DNA of 64,000 bases from JAPPKS01 sp963667895 (GCA_965223985.1 OZ245030.1:2170001-2234000), one strand, 5' to 3'; positions 25,598 through 34,579 are shown, numbered from the stretch's first letter. A program made the numbers and translations. Notes: a model not told the origin generated them from the sequence alone.

Positions 25598-25970
25598 GTG
25601 GCACTGTTGCCTCAAACACGTAAGGCAGTGGATATTTGTTAGTTTTATTGGGAGTTTTTGTCGCAAACAAAGAAGCTATATTAGTTGCTTTCCAATCATC
25701 TTTTGGAAGTTGTTGCCAAAAATTTGGGAAAGACACATTTGCGTTTGGGTAAACAATACTATCTGGTATTTCTTTACCCAAATCTTCATATAGCTCTATT
25801 GTTGCAACAAAAGCATCTAAGGTTTGGTGTAGAGCCTCATCTATAGTATTACCTTGAGTTGCTAATTCTGGTAATTCTTCACACGTTACCATATAGCAAC
25901 CTTCCGGTTGTAAAGCTAGATTAACTGTAATTCTATAGCAAACCTTGCCTGTATTATATCGCCCTTCCAT
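25506..25970 (-). CDS. hicB: HicB-type antitoxin
   Basis: A 154-residue antitoxin partner of the HicA gene. The N-terminal partially degraded RNase-H-like domain has CYRITVNLALQPEGCYMVTC, ELPELATQGNT and EALHQTLDAFVATIELY. The C-terminal tail from about residue 125 on is translated from the region that also encodes the start of HicA and has no clear DNA-binding fold, so the original HicB end may have been lost by frameshift. Order hicB-hicA is the reverse of the common one, but is known. The pair sits between the intact and the decayed AlbA copies. Confidence 0.7.
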   Translation of the reverse strand: MEGRYNTGKVCYRITVNLALQPEGCYMVTCEELPELATQGNTIDEALHQTLDAFVATIELYEDLGKEIPDSIVYPNANVSFPNFWQQLPKDDWKATNIASLFATKTPNKTNKYPLPYVFEATVPHELSETVKEAKNSWLPRIIPPKTRFSPKVV

Positions 25971-26206
25971 TTGCTTTGCCTTTCAAAGAGTGACTGGTTT
26001 TGAATATTGAAGCAACAACACGGCACGAGAGTTCCGTCTACTTTCGCTCAATTTTAACACTATATGTAGTATAGTGTCAATAAATACAACAAAACCCCAC
26101 AAGTTTGTTAGCTGTCATCGGTATTATGTGCTAAGCTAAAATACTGAATATGTGCGGTGAATGGCGAACCGCCGACCGCGGTATTGGCGGCGGCGGAGGT
26201 TCCAGT

Positions 26207-26590
26207 GCCAACGCGAACGGTGGGGTGATACTGATCGGTATTGACCGCCAGGATCTCGACAGGACCGAGAGAACAGTGGTTGAAATATGCAGAGACAACA
26301 TTGCCCCTATGGTTCACATTGTTACAGAAAAACTGCGGATCGATGACAAGAATCTGTTGAAAATAGATGTGCCGCCAAGCCTGTTTGTACATAAATCTTC
26401 TGGACGTTATTTTGTTCGCGTAGCAAGTAGCAAGTAGCAAGGCGGCACTTTCTGAAGCGTAGAGGTGAAGGAGCCGGAATCATTCTCAATGAGAGCAATG
26501 CGCTTAGCGTTAAAACTCCTGCATATGAACTCTTCGGCGAAGAATTGCGCTTGACATTTTCGCCGCAAAATCGTTGCAAGATAGCGATGA
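26207..26590 (+). pseudogene. Decayed second copy of the AlbA_2/Schlafen-type gene
   Basis: The sequence matches 23938-25039 with a 27-base deletion after VILIG, and a large internal deletion of about 700 bases at a GTAGCAAG micro-repeat (26418-26441). The remaining 3' part is out of frame. DLDRTERTVVEICRDNI and VHIVTEKL are still readable. It lacks the first part of the AlbA domain and all of the ATPase centre, so it is not functional. Downstream bases also match the first copy, up to near 26678. Confidence 0.85.
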
Positions 26591-26703
26591 GACCTAAAGG
26601 GAAATAAGGCGCCGGGTCCGATGAAGAATAGCGATGTACGTGTAGCCATCTCAAACGAATTCAATCCGCGTAATCCCTTTGCCCTATACTTGACAACAAA
26701 TCC

Positions 26704-27117
26704 ATGGACGGTACAGAAAAAGTCTTAGAACACCTGAAAATGACTCAAGCCATAATTGACCGCCTGAATCGCAACAGTTTCTGGGTCAAAACCTTGAGCG
26801 TTGCACTCATTATCTCGGCGATGGTATTGGTCGCCATCCAAGGCGAAAAGTACCCCATCGTTTTCTTTATGCCCATTACACTCGTCTTAGGTTTCTGGAT
26901 TCTGGATGGATACTACTTATGGCAAGAAAGGCTGTTTAGAGAAGTGTACAATGACATTAGAGTTCAATCCGATACCGATTTCGAGATGAATCCTATGAAA
27001 CACAGAAAAAAGTCGAAATGTAGCTGGCTATCGGCTATATTTTCTCCCACTCTTTTTATTTTCTATCTGGTAGAGATTGCCTTCATGGTCGGCATATTTG
27101 TCATAATCCAGATGTAA
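26704..27117 (+). CDS. Small membrane protein, paralogue of the TIR partner (copy 2)
   Basis: A 137-residue homologue of the protein at 21193, with the same membrane topology and the same FWILDGYYLWQERLFREVY and FEMNPMKH. Unlike copy 1 its C-terminus runs to a natural end (VIIQM). No TIR-like gene stands before it; the upstream neighbour is the decayed AlbA copy. It thus looks like an orphan left after loss of its partner, or it is served by the TIR gene at 20431. No good ribosome site is seen before the ATG. Confidence 0.65.
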   Translation: MDGTEKVLEHLKMTQAIIDRLNRNSFWVKTLSVALIISAMVLVAIQGEKYPIVFFMPITLVLGFWILDGYYLWQERLFREVYNDIRVQSDTDFEMNPMKHRKKSKCSWLSAIFSPTLFIFYLVEIAFMVGIFVIIQM

Positions 27118-27448
27118 AACTGCTGGACGGTCTCATCGCAGCGTCGAGCGATACCCAGAGCGAACCACACAACGCTGAAAAGTGAGCTAAGCAAAATAGG
27201 CTAATGCAGGCTAATTACATCACGGGATGAGAGAAGTGTCACGGACAACTGGCATCCAAGTCTGTGAGCGGATTGAACGCTGCGTATGCCAGCCTAGAAT
27301 CTACAATTTTCATACTTTAGCCCAAAAGAGCGAATCTCGCTTGCGATAGTCTGTAGTGCTAAACACCGCTTCGCGACTCACTGGTAACCCAAAGGGAGCT
27401 TCAACTGCTGTAAGAATTGCACAAGACATCTTGAGAAAGTAAACAGCC
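27118..27448. other. Intergenic region, nothing recognised
   Basis: No gene, RNA or repeat could be recognised in this 331-base spacer between the membrane protein and the DUF5131 gene. Confidence 0.4.
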
Positions 27449-28243
27449 ATGGTTACCCAGACGAAGATAGAGTGGACGGAATCAACGTGGAATCCGGTAC
27501 GTGGCTGCAGCCGCGTCTCCGAAGGCTGTCGTTTCTGCTACGCCGAACGTATTGCCGCCAGATTCGCTCAAAAGGGTTTGGCATACGAGGGAATTGCCAG
27601 AATGACGAAAGCAGGACCTCGTTGGACCAATCGCATTCAACGTGTGCCCGCCGTTTTGGATCAGCCCTTAAAATGGAAAAAGCCCCGCTTGATATTCGTT
27701 AATTCCATGAGCGATCTGTTCCATGAAGATGTGCCGCTAGAATACATTCAAGAGGTTTTCGATGTTATGAGTCGGGCTGACCGGCACCAATTTCAAGTCC
27801 TGACCAAACGTGCAGAACGCCTTGCGGAATTAAATCCTCAATTAAGTTGGCAACCGAATATCTGGATGGGGGTAAGTGTCGAAAGCGCGGACTACACCTA
27901 CCGGATAGATTGTCTGCGAGATACCGCGGCGCAAATTAAATTCCTCTCACTGGAACCTTTACTTGGACGGCTCGGTCAACTCAGATTAAATGGTATAGAC
28001 TGGGTGATTGTCGGAGGCGAATCAGGTCCCGGTGCAAGACCCATGAAGGAAGGGTGGGTTGCTGAGATTCGGAATCAGTGTCGCGAGGCTTCGGTTCCAC
28101 TGTTTGTCAAGCAAATGGGCACCGTTTGGGCGCGACAGCGTCCGCTGAACGCTGTCAACGTCCGTAGTCGAGGACGAAAAGGTGACAATATGTCCGAATG
28201 GCCCGCAGATCTACGGATTCGAGACTACCCGAAATGGAGATAG
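27449..28243 (+). CDS. DUF5131 / phage Gp37-Gp68 family protein
   Basis: A 264-residue protein of the radical-SAM-like Gp37/Gp68 family. Diagnostic motifs are IEWTESTWNPVRGCSRVSEG, CRFCYAERIA (the three-cysteine cluster), NSMSDLFHEDVP, LTKRAERL, IWMGVSVE, EPLLGRLG, WVIVGGESGPGARPM and LFVKQMG. Such genes usually occur with tcmP (three-Cys-motif partner), which is not seen here. The precise reaction is not known. It is a member of the accessory island rather than of the core genome. Confidence 0.85.
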   Translation: MVTQTKIEWTESTWNPVRGCSRVSEGCRFCYAERIAARFAQKGLAYEGIARMTKAGPRWTNRIQRVPAVLDQPLKWKKPRLIFVNSMSDLFHEDVPLEYIQEVFDVMSRADRHQFQVLTKRAERLAELNPQLSWQPNIWMGVSVESADYTYRIDCLRDTAAQIKFLSLEPLLGRLGQLRLNGIDWVIVGGESGPGARPMKEGWVAEIRNQCREASVPLFVKQMGTVWARQRPLNAVNVRSRGRKGDNMSEWPADLRIRDYPKWR

Positions 28244-28317
28244 AGATTTTGCAGCAGAGGTATCCCTCGGGGCGCGGGCAGTTTGAAACCGGGGTCAGGT
28301 GGTTCCCGCCGACTCGA

Positions 28318-28346
28318 TTGACAACTTAATGCTTGTATGACATACT
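28318..28346 (+). promoter_or_regulatory. Predicted sigma70-type promoter of the ATPase/TOPRIM-like pair
   Basis: TTGACA (28318-28323), 17 bases, then CATACT (28341-28346). The start codon of the ATPase follows after about 100 bases. Confidence 0.5.
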
Positions 28347-28445
28347 TAACAGAATGAGTTAGAGAATCTAGGAGCACAAAATCCAACCGAAGCTGGCCAA
28401 CTCAACGACGAAATTTGATTCTCAGACGCATCGGGAGTTACCGTT

Positions 28446-29597
28446 TTGATTATCAATCACCTCATCGCGAAAAACTGGCGTAATTTTCAACAGATTGATG
28501 TTCATCTTAGCGAACGTCAGTTCATCGTAGGTGCGAATGCGTCCGGGAAATCCAACCTCCTCGACATTTTTCGCTTCCTTCGAGATATCGTAAAAGCAGA
28601 GGGAGGCGGCTTTCAGAAAGCTGTCAAGGACCGGGGCGGGCTCTCCAAAATCCGTAGTTTGGCAGCGCGGCGCGATCCAGAGGTTACAATTGAAATACAC
28701 CTTGCGGAGGATTCGGACTCTCCCGCAACTTGGAAATATGGACTCGGATTTCGCCAAGAAACTCGCGGATATCGCCGGACTTATCTCACTTATGAGCGCG
28801 TGTGGAAAAACGGCGACCAAATCCTTACTAGACCAAATGAAAAAGACGAGTTGGATCGTGACCGACTCACTCAGACCTCTCTTGAACAGATTAATGTCAA
28901 TGCCGATTTTCGGGAAATACCGCGTTGCCTCCAGACAGTCACGTACCTGCACCTAGTGCCTCAACTCTTGCGGTTTGCTGATTCGATACGGGGGAAAGTC
29001 ATTGAAGATGACCCGTTCGGGCAGGGGCTTCTTGAAAGGGTAGCTAGTGTCCCGGAAAAAACTCGCCGTTCACGATTGAAAAAAATTGAACAAGCCCTCA
29101 GTGTTGCTGTGCCACAATTTGAGCAATTGGAATTTATTCGAGATGAGAAGACCGGTCGCCCACATTTGCAAGCGCTCTATTCCCACTGGCGTCCAAAGGC
29201 AGGTTGGCAGCGTGAAGATCAATTTTCTGACGGGACGCTGCGCCTTATCGGACTACTCTGGACACTGCTTGAGAGTGAGTCAATTCTCCTATTGGAGGAG
29301 CCAGAGCTTTCGTTAAACGCCGGCATTGTGGCACACATCGCCTCTCTAATATCTAAGATGCAGAGAAGGAAACGACGACAGGTCTTTGTGAGTACACACA
29401 GCGATGCCCTACTAACTGAGCAGGGAATTGACGGCACGGAGGTACTCTTGCTCACGCCTGCCAAGGAAGGCACAGAGGTCATAATCGCCTCTGAAATTGC
29501 TGAAGTAAAGTCACTTCTTGAGGCCGGGTTGTCTGTCGCCGAAGCTGTACTTCCAAGAACCAAATCCGAACACCCCGAGCAGTTGAGTTTACTATAA
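28446..29597 (+). CDS. AAA/ABC-type ATPase (RecF/OLD-like) of a two-gene unit
   Basis: A 383-residue ATPase with a split ABC head. Walker A GANASGKSN is at about residues 29-37, the signature-like FSDGTLRLIGLL comes before Walker B ILLLEEPELSLN, and the H-loop is in VFVSTHSDALL. It belongs to the AAA_21/RecF-like group that supplies the ATPase part of several defence pairs (OLD, PARIS-like, retron-type). The start is TTG behind GGAG with an 8-base spacer. It overlaps the next gene by one base (TAATG). A sensor role in an abortive-infection pair is inferred from the class. Confidence 0.8.
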   Translation: MIINHLIAKNWRNFQQIDVHLSERQFIVGANASGKSNLLDIFRFLRDIVKAEGGGFQKAVKDRGGLSKIRSLAARRDPEVTIEIHLAEDSDSPATWKYGLGFRQETRGYRRTYLTYERVWKNGDQILTRPNEKDELDRDRLTQTSLEQINVNADFREIPRCLQTVTYLHLVPQLLRFADSIRGKVIEDDPFGQGLLERVASVPEKTRRSRLKKIEQALSVAVPQFEQLEFIRDEKTGRPHLQALYSHWRPKAGWQREDQFSDGTLRLIGLLWTLLESESILLLEEPELSLNAGIVAHIASLISKMQRRKRRQVFVSTHSDALLTEQGIDGTEVLLLTPAKEGTEVIIASEIAEVKSLLEAGLSVAEAVLPRTKSEHPEQLSLL

Positions 29598-30202
29598 TGA
29601 GCCTGAACAGCGTAATCCTGGCAGTTGAGGATAGTCTAAGCGATGTGGTCTCGACTAAAATTCTCAAGCATTTCGGCATCGAAAATCTGCTGAGAATCCC
29701 AAACACTTATAAAGGCAAGTCCTACCTTCAGCGGCGAGCCAACGAACTCAATCGATCAGCGGCGGGACCGCTTTATGTGTTTATGTTCACAGACCTAGAT
29801 TCCCCGGGGACCTGTGTCCCAGAACTGATTCAATCTTGGGTGAAAGCCCCTCTAAAGCCCGGTTTTTTCCTACGCGTGGCGGTGATGGAAATCGAATCGT
29901 GGATTATGGCGGATCGGCGTGCTTTAGCGACGTTTTTGTCTATACCAGTTAATCGAATTCCTAACACCCCAGATGATATTCTTCAACCCAAAGAATTCCT
30001 GGTGTCGCTTGCACGAAAAAGCAGAAAGAAAAGCTTGAGAGACCAGCTCGTTCCGAGGAAAGGAGCGGTGACCACAAAGGTTGGACCTGAATATAACAAC
30101 TGTATTGGCGAATTTGTGCGAGTCCATTGGGATTTAGAACGCGCCGCGGTTGCATCGCCAAGTCTGAAGAGAACATTGAATCGCATCCGTAGTGCAAAAT
30201 GA
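29597..30202 (+). CDS. DUF4276 / TOPRIM-like protein, partner of the ATPase
   Basis: A 201-residue protein. Acidic motifs LAVEDSLSD (near residue 10) and FMFTDLDSP (near 70), plus VMEIESWIMADRRAL, match the DUF4276 TOPRIM-like fold, which binds divalent metal and can cut nucleic acid. It is translated right after the ATPase, with TAATG overlap. ATPase plus TOPRIM-like partner is the basic plan of Gabija-, OLD- and PARIS-type defences. Here both genes stand between the DUF5131 gene and the helicase. Which class, if any, they belong to cannot be decided by eye. Confidence 0.75.
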   Translation: MSLNSVILAVEDSLSDVVSTKILKHFGIENLLRIPNTYKGKSYLQRRANELNRSAAGPLYVFMFTDLDSPGTCVPELIQSWVKAPLKPGFFLRVAVMEIESWIMADRRALATFLSIPVNRIPNTPDDILQPKEFLVSLARKSRKKSLRDQLVPRKGAVTTKVGPEYNNCIGEFVRVHWDLERAAVASPSLKRTLNRIRSAK

Positions 30203-30263
30203 GCTTCCAATACCTAAAATTCGCGCAATGATCTCGTGTTCTAAGAAGATATAGGATGCCTCC

Positions 30264-33200
30264 ATGCCGCACGACATCATAGACAATCGTAACGAAAAGC
30301 TAGTTGAACACATCAACCTCCTCCTAGATTCCACGGAGAAGGCAAGATTCGCGGTCGGATACTTTTTCCTCTCGGGCTTCCAGAGTATTGTTGAAGAACT
30401 CCAGGGTGTCAAAGAGCTGCGCCTTCTAATCGGTAACACTACGAATCGGGACACGCTTGAGCAGCTCGCTGAAGGGCATCGAAGGTTGGAACAGGTCGCC
30501 CAGTTCACGGAAGCGCAAGTCTACGTTAAACGCGCGGATGCAAGGCAGATGGGAGTTGACACCGCAGAAAACATCAGCCAATCCGTGGAATTCATGGATC
30601 AGACGAACGAAGCCGAAGCCCTTATAAAGTTGCTTGTTCAAATGATCGCAGAGAAGCGCCTTCTGGTACGAGTTTATACGAAAGGACGGTTGCACGCAAA
30701 AGCCTACATCTTCGACTATCGTCAAGACGGACGGTACGAGAAGGGAGCCGCCATAATAGGGTCGTCAAACCTCACGTTATCAGGTCTAAGACACAACACC
30801 GAACTCAATGTTGTTGTGCAGGGAGCCGCGAACCACACCGAGCTTTGTCGCTGGTTCGACGAACTGTGGGACGAAGCTGAACACTTCGATGAATTACTAA
30901 TGGAGGCGATGAAAGCCTCATGGGGGTTCGCACTCGTCAAGCCCTACGACATCTACATGAAAACGCTGTACGAATTGGTAAAAGACCGACTAGAAGGCGG
31001 TGATGACCGCGAGATTCTCTGGGAGGATGACATTACCAGACAGTTGGCGGATTTTCAAAAAGTCGCCGTCCGACAAGCGGTGCAGATTATCCGCGATAAC
31101 GGCGGCGTCTTTGTTTCAGATGTCGTTGGGCTCGGAAAGAGCTACGTCGGCGCGGCGATAATCAAGCACTTTGAATGGACCGAGCATGCGCGCCCGCTGA
31201 TTATCTGTCCTGCGCCGCTGGTTAACATGTGGGAACGCTACAATGAGGTCTACCGCCTTAACGCCCGCGTGCTTTCTATGGGAATGTTGCGTGAGAACGT
31301 CAGCGAAGACCCTGAAGACACGGATGGGGTGCCGTCCTCAGTGTTTGACGATATCAGATACCGCGACCGCGATTTCGTGCTCGTTGACGAAAGCCACAAC
31401 TTCCGCCACTCCGATACGCAGCGCTATAAAGTCCTCCAGTCCTTCCTGGCAACTGGACGACGCTGCTGTTTTCTCACCGCCACCCCGCGCAACAAAAGCG
31501 CCTGGGACGTGTTCCATCAAATTAAACTCTTTCATCCCAACGACATCACCGATTTGCCGATTGATCCGCCAGATCTGCGCGAATACTTTCGTAAGATTGA
31601 GAAGGGCGAACGACGCCTCCCCGATCTGTTGGGAAATATTCTGATTCGACGTACCCGCAATCACATCCTGCGCTGGTACGGTTTCGATGCTCAGACCGAC
31701 GCACCCGTCGATCCGTCCAGATTCCAGCAGTACCTAAACGGTCGTCGAAAGGCTTACGTCCTTGTCGGTGGAAAAAAGCAGTTCTTTCCCAAGCGATCCT
31801 TAGAAACTGTATCGTACAGCATTGAAGATACATATCAGGGGCTCTATCATGAGCTGTGCGGTTACTTGGGGAAGCCGCGCGGAAAAGATGCGGTTTCACT
31901 CGCGGCTGGACAGCTTACCTATGCGCGTTACGGGCTCTGGAACTATGTGATTGAGTCGAAACAGAAGCAGGAACCTTATGTCAACTTGCAGCGTTCAGGG
32001 GCAAACCTTCGCGGATTGATGCGGATACTCCTGTTCAAACGTTTCGAATCCAGCGTCTACGCCTTTAGGCAGACGATACGTAGGCTCCTTAATTTGCACC
32101 GGCGATTCGCGGATGCGCTCGAAAGCGGAATTGTCCCCGCCGGGGACGAGGCGCAAGCGATTCTCTACGAGCCTTCAGCAGCGGAAGAGCAAGAACTGAT
32201 GGATGCCTTGAAAGCGGCGTCGGGGCGATACAAGATAGCTGATTTCAATGTCGATCTACTTCAGGAACACCTCTCCAACGACATAGTGCTGTTGCAGAAA
32301 ACCTTGAGTCTTGTCGAGCCCATTACCCCCGACCAAGACGCGAAGCTGCAATCGCTGCTTGACCGCTTGGGGCAACCTCCGCTTCAAGACGGGAAATGCC
32401 TTATCTTCACGCAATATGCGGACACGGCAGACTATCTTTATAAGAATCTCAACCCGGATAACCAGCGAGACGATATTGATGTCATTTATAGTGGGGACAA
32501 AAGCAAAGAGCGGGCGGTGGGACGGTTCGCGCCGAAAGCCAATCCCGAGTACCAATTTCAGCGTGGAGAATCGGAGCTGTCCACGCTCATCGCCACCGAT
32601 GTATTGGCGGAAGGATTGAACCTACAGGATGGGAACATAATCATAAACTACGATCTTCACTGGAATCCGGTGCGGCTCATTCAGCGATTCGGGCGTATCG
32701 ACCGAATTGGAAGCGAGCACGATGTAATCTATGGATTCAATTTTCTGCCAGAAACCGGAATCGAGCGAAATTTGGGGTTACGCGAAATACTCCGCTCCCG
32801 CATCCAAGAGATTCACGACTCCATCGGCGAAGACGCAGCGATTCTTGATGAATCTGAGCAACTCAACGAAACCGCAATGTACGCCATCTATGAGGGGCAG
32901 GGCGACCAGCTGAGTCTGTTCGATGACGATAAGGAGTTGATGGATCTTAACGAGGCGGAGGAATTTCTGCGGCAGTTGCAACGCGATGACCCGGGTGAAT
33001 TTGAACGAATAGCGAATCTTCGAGACGGTATCCGCGCCGCGGTGCCGAGAGATTCAAAGGGCACCTATCTCTTTTGTCAAGCAGGACGATATCAGCAACT
33101 CTTCCTTTTGAACGAGACGGGCGAGATTATCTCTAGAGACATCCCTCGAATTCTCACCACTATCAAGTGCGAACCCGACCTGCTTGGTGGTAGGTTGCCC

Positions 33201-33593
33201 GCCGATTACAATGAAATGGTCATGCGGGTCAAGCAGCTATTTGCTCAAGAGGTTAGAGCTCGTCAAGCGGAACACAGGCACAAACTTTCCCTCTCACGTG
33301 CGCAACACTATGTGCTTCGTGAATTGCAACTCCTCTTCGCGGAGGCGAGCGACGAGGACCTTCAGGCGCAAATCAACCTATTGGAGGGTGCGTTCCGCGG
33401 TCCCATTACCGACGCGCTTAACAGAGAGCTTAATCTACTGCGCCGAAACGGCGTGACCGGTAACGCGCTGCTCAGGAATTTGAGCCAACTCTACCGCCAA
33501 CATAATATGAAGGAATGGAATTCGAGACAGCAGTTCGCCGAGTACCAGAACGAAGACCTACCGAGGATAGTCTGCAGTGCCGCGCTGGTCTAA
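30264..33593 (+). CDS. PLD-nuclease/SNF2-helicase fusion protein
   Basis: An 1109-residue DNA translocase. N-terminus: phospholipase-D-like nuclease domain with HAKAYIFD (HxKx4D, near residue 145) and GSSNLTLSG. Then SNF2-type ATPase motifs: VVGLGKSYV (Walker A, about 287), VLVDESHNFR (about 375), LTATPRNKS, and helicase C motifs with TDVLAEGLNLQ and RFGRIDRIGS (about 810). A basic helical C-terminal part follows. This type of gene commonly pairs with an Eco57I-type methylase such as that at 10916, giving a restriction-like system. Both proteins start with MPHD. No DISARM drmA/drmB genes are present. Confidence 0.85.
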   Translation: MPHDIIDNRNEKLVEHINLLLDSTEKARFAVGYFFLSGFQSIVEELQGVKELRLLIGNTTNRDTLEQLAEGHRRLEQVAQFTEAQVYVKRADARQMGVDTAENISQSVEFMDQTNEAEALIKLLVQMIAEKRLLVRVYTKGRLHAKAYIFDYRQDGRYEKGAAIIGSSNLTLSGLRHNTELNVVVQGAANHTELCRWFDELWDEAEHFDELLMEAMKASWGFALVKPYDIYMKTLYELVKDRLEGGDDREILWEDDITRQLADFQKVAVRQAVQIIRDNGGVFVSDVVGLGKSYVGAAIIKHFEWTEHARPLIICPAPLVNMWERYNEVYRLNARVLSMGMLRENVSEDPEDTDGVPSSVFDDIRYRDRDFVLVDESHNFRHSDTQRYKVLQSFLATGRRCCFLTATPRNKSAWDVFHQIKLFHPNDITDLPIDPPDLREYFRKIEKGERRLPDLLGNILIRRTRNHILRWYGFDAQTDAPVDPSRFQQYLNGRRKAYVLVGGKKQFFPKRSLETVSYSIEDTYQGLYHELCGYLGKPRGKDAVSLAAGQLTYARYGLWNYVIESKQKQEPYVNLQRSGANLRGLMRILLFKRFESSVYAFRQTIRRLLNLHRRFADALESGIVPAGDEAQAILYEPSAAEEQELMDALKAASGRYKIADFNVDLLQEHLSNDIVLLQKTLSLVEPITPDQDAKLQSLLDRLGQPPLQDGKCLIFTQYADTADYLYKNLNPDNQRDDIDVIYSGDKSKERAVGRFAPKANPEYQFQRGESELSTLIATDVLAEGLNLQDGNIIINYDLHWNPVRLIQRFGRIDRIGSEHDVIYGFNFLPETGIERNLGLREILRSRIQEIHDSIGEDAAILDESEQLNETAMYAIYEGQGDQLSLFDDDKELMDLNEAEEFLRQLQRDDPGEFERIANLRDGIRAAVPRDSKGTYLFCQAGRYQQLFLLNETGEIISRDIPRILTTIKCEPDLLGGRLPADYNEMVMRVKQLFAQEVRARQAEHRHKLSLSRAQHYVLRELQLLFAEASDEDLQAQINLLEGAFRGPITDALNRELNLLRRNGVTGNALLRNLSQLYRQHNMKEWNSRQQFAEYQNEDLPRIVCSAALV

Positions 33594-33618
33594 GAGTTCC
33601 ATTTCGAAAGGAACGTAG

Positions 33619-33732
33619 ATGAGCCCACCGCCTCACGAACGCTTGCATCCCGAACTATGGAGTCGGCGGGTTTGTCAGAAGATTTACCAGCAATCGCTGG
33701 TGTCCCGCCGCCTTGCTGAAGAATTTCAGTAG
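33619..33732 (+). CDS. Short ORF just after the helicase, probably a truncated gene
   Basis: Behind AAAGGA with a 6-base spacer an ATG opens a frame of 37 residues (MSPPPHERLHPELW and on) that ends at 33732. The good ribosome site and place, 26 bases after the helicase, suggest the start of a further operon gene that has been cut short. No family recognised. Confidence 0.35.
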   Translation: MSPPPHERLHPELWSRRVCQKIYQQSLVSRRLAEEFQ

Positions 33733-34146
33733 CGACGACTGCCCCATTACTAAGACCTCACCCCTGTTCACTTGCACGCCCGACGCATAGACGAGATTGC
33801 CCACATCAGGATGACGGATACAGAACGCATCGCGGTTATCGACGGCAATCGGTGCCGGGCGGAAGAGGTGTTTCGCCCGAATGCTGTAAATGCTTTGCTC
33901 CAGGGCAGAGATGGGATAACGATAACGCCCATCGGTGTCCGTGCACAGCACCCGCGTCTGTGATACACGTCCGTGAGCCCCAGCGTCGTGCTCTCGAATT
34001 TTGGCGTCCCGCCCCTTACCATCCTTACTGAATAATTTTATGATTTTAACTAGATAAAATGATTTAGACGTAGGTTTTAGAAACAAAAATGTAAAATGTA
34101 ATTGAAAAGCATTAAAGTAACGAACGACTAGGGAGGTTGGGTTCAA
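33655..34146 (-). pseudogene. Probable remnant of a secreted, carboxypeptidase-regulatory-like protein
   Basis: One minus-strand frame is open over 163 residues. Its first part, translated up to about residue 40, looks random, but the rest has a protein-like composition: CTDTDGRYRYPISALEQSIY, SIRAKHLFRPAPIAVDNRDA, YASGVQVNRGEVLVMGQSS. The TDxDGRYxYP motif resembles carboxypeptidase-like regulatory domains of exported proteins. It lacks a sensible start and neighbours. Function unknown, and it may be non-coding. Confidence 0.3.
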
Positions 34147-34547
34147 GGTTTTGGAATTGCTCTAACTTCCAATTCTATATCCAATTCTTTGGAAGCCCTC
34201 AAGAGTTTTCTTACTCTGGGTTGTGTACCTCCGCCTACGAAAAGAAAATACTTACCGTGTTGAATACTCGAAACCGAATACTTTCTTGGGTCGGTAGATA
34301 CTAAGTAAGGGCAATGTTCCGCCAGCTTTTCTATACCGCCAATTTCTGCCCCAAGTAATGAAATTACAAATTCCATCGTATGTGTAGCGTCGGGTTTATG
34401 AATCACTTCTCCATTAGGCATCTTAACTCGTAGAACAGTATCTTGCTTTGGTTCACGGGAGATAGAGCGTGTAATACCTAGTTCATCAATGATTTCTATC
34501 ACTAAATCACGAAGTGCTTCCTTAAATTTGCTATCTGCAGTTAACAC
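34143..34547 (-). CDS. Hypothetical protein, 134 residues
   Basis: Start is GTG at 34547, 6 bases behind AGGAG. The frame also opens at 34580, but without a ribosome site. Content: LTADSKFKEALRDLVIEIID, VKMPNGEVIH, a central helix-rich part (TMEFVISLLGAEIGGIE) and GKYFLFVGGGTQPRVRKL. It is soluble with mixed alpha/beta prediction and no recognisable family. It lies between island remnants and a small divergent pair; a promoter-like sequence is found at 34580-34608. Confidence 0.6.
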   Translation of the reverse strand: MLTADSKFKEALRDLVIEIIDELGITRSISREPKQDTVLRVKMPNGEVIHKPDATHTMEFVISLLGAEIGGIEKLAEHCPYLVSTDPRKYSVSSIQHGKYFLFVGGGTQPRVRKLLRASKELDIELEVRAIPKP

Positions 34548-34579
34548 AATTTCTCCTTTCAAAAATTGGTTAGATTTCA

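Noticed and set aside
10916..33593. DISARM
   Set aside because: A methylase and a SNF2 helicase are present, but no DrmA/DrmB; the PLD domain is fused to the helicase.
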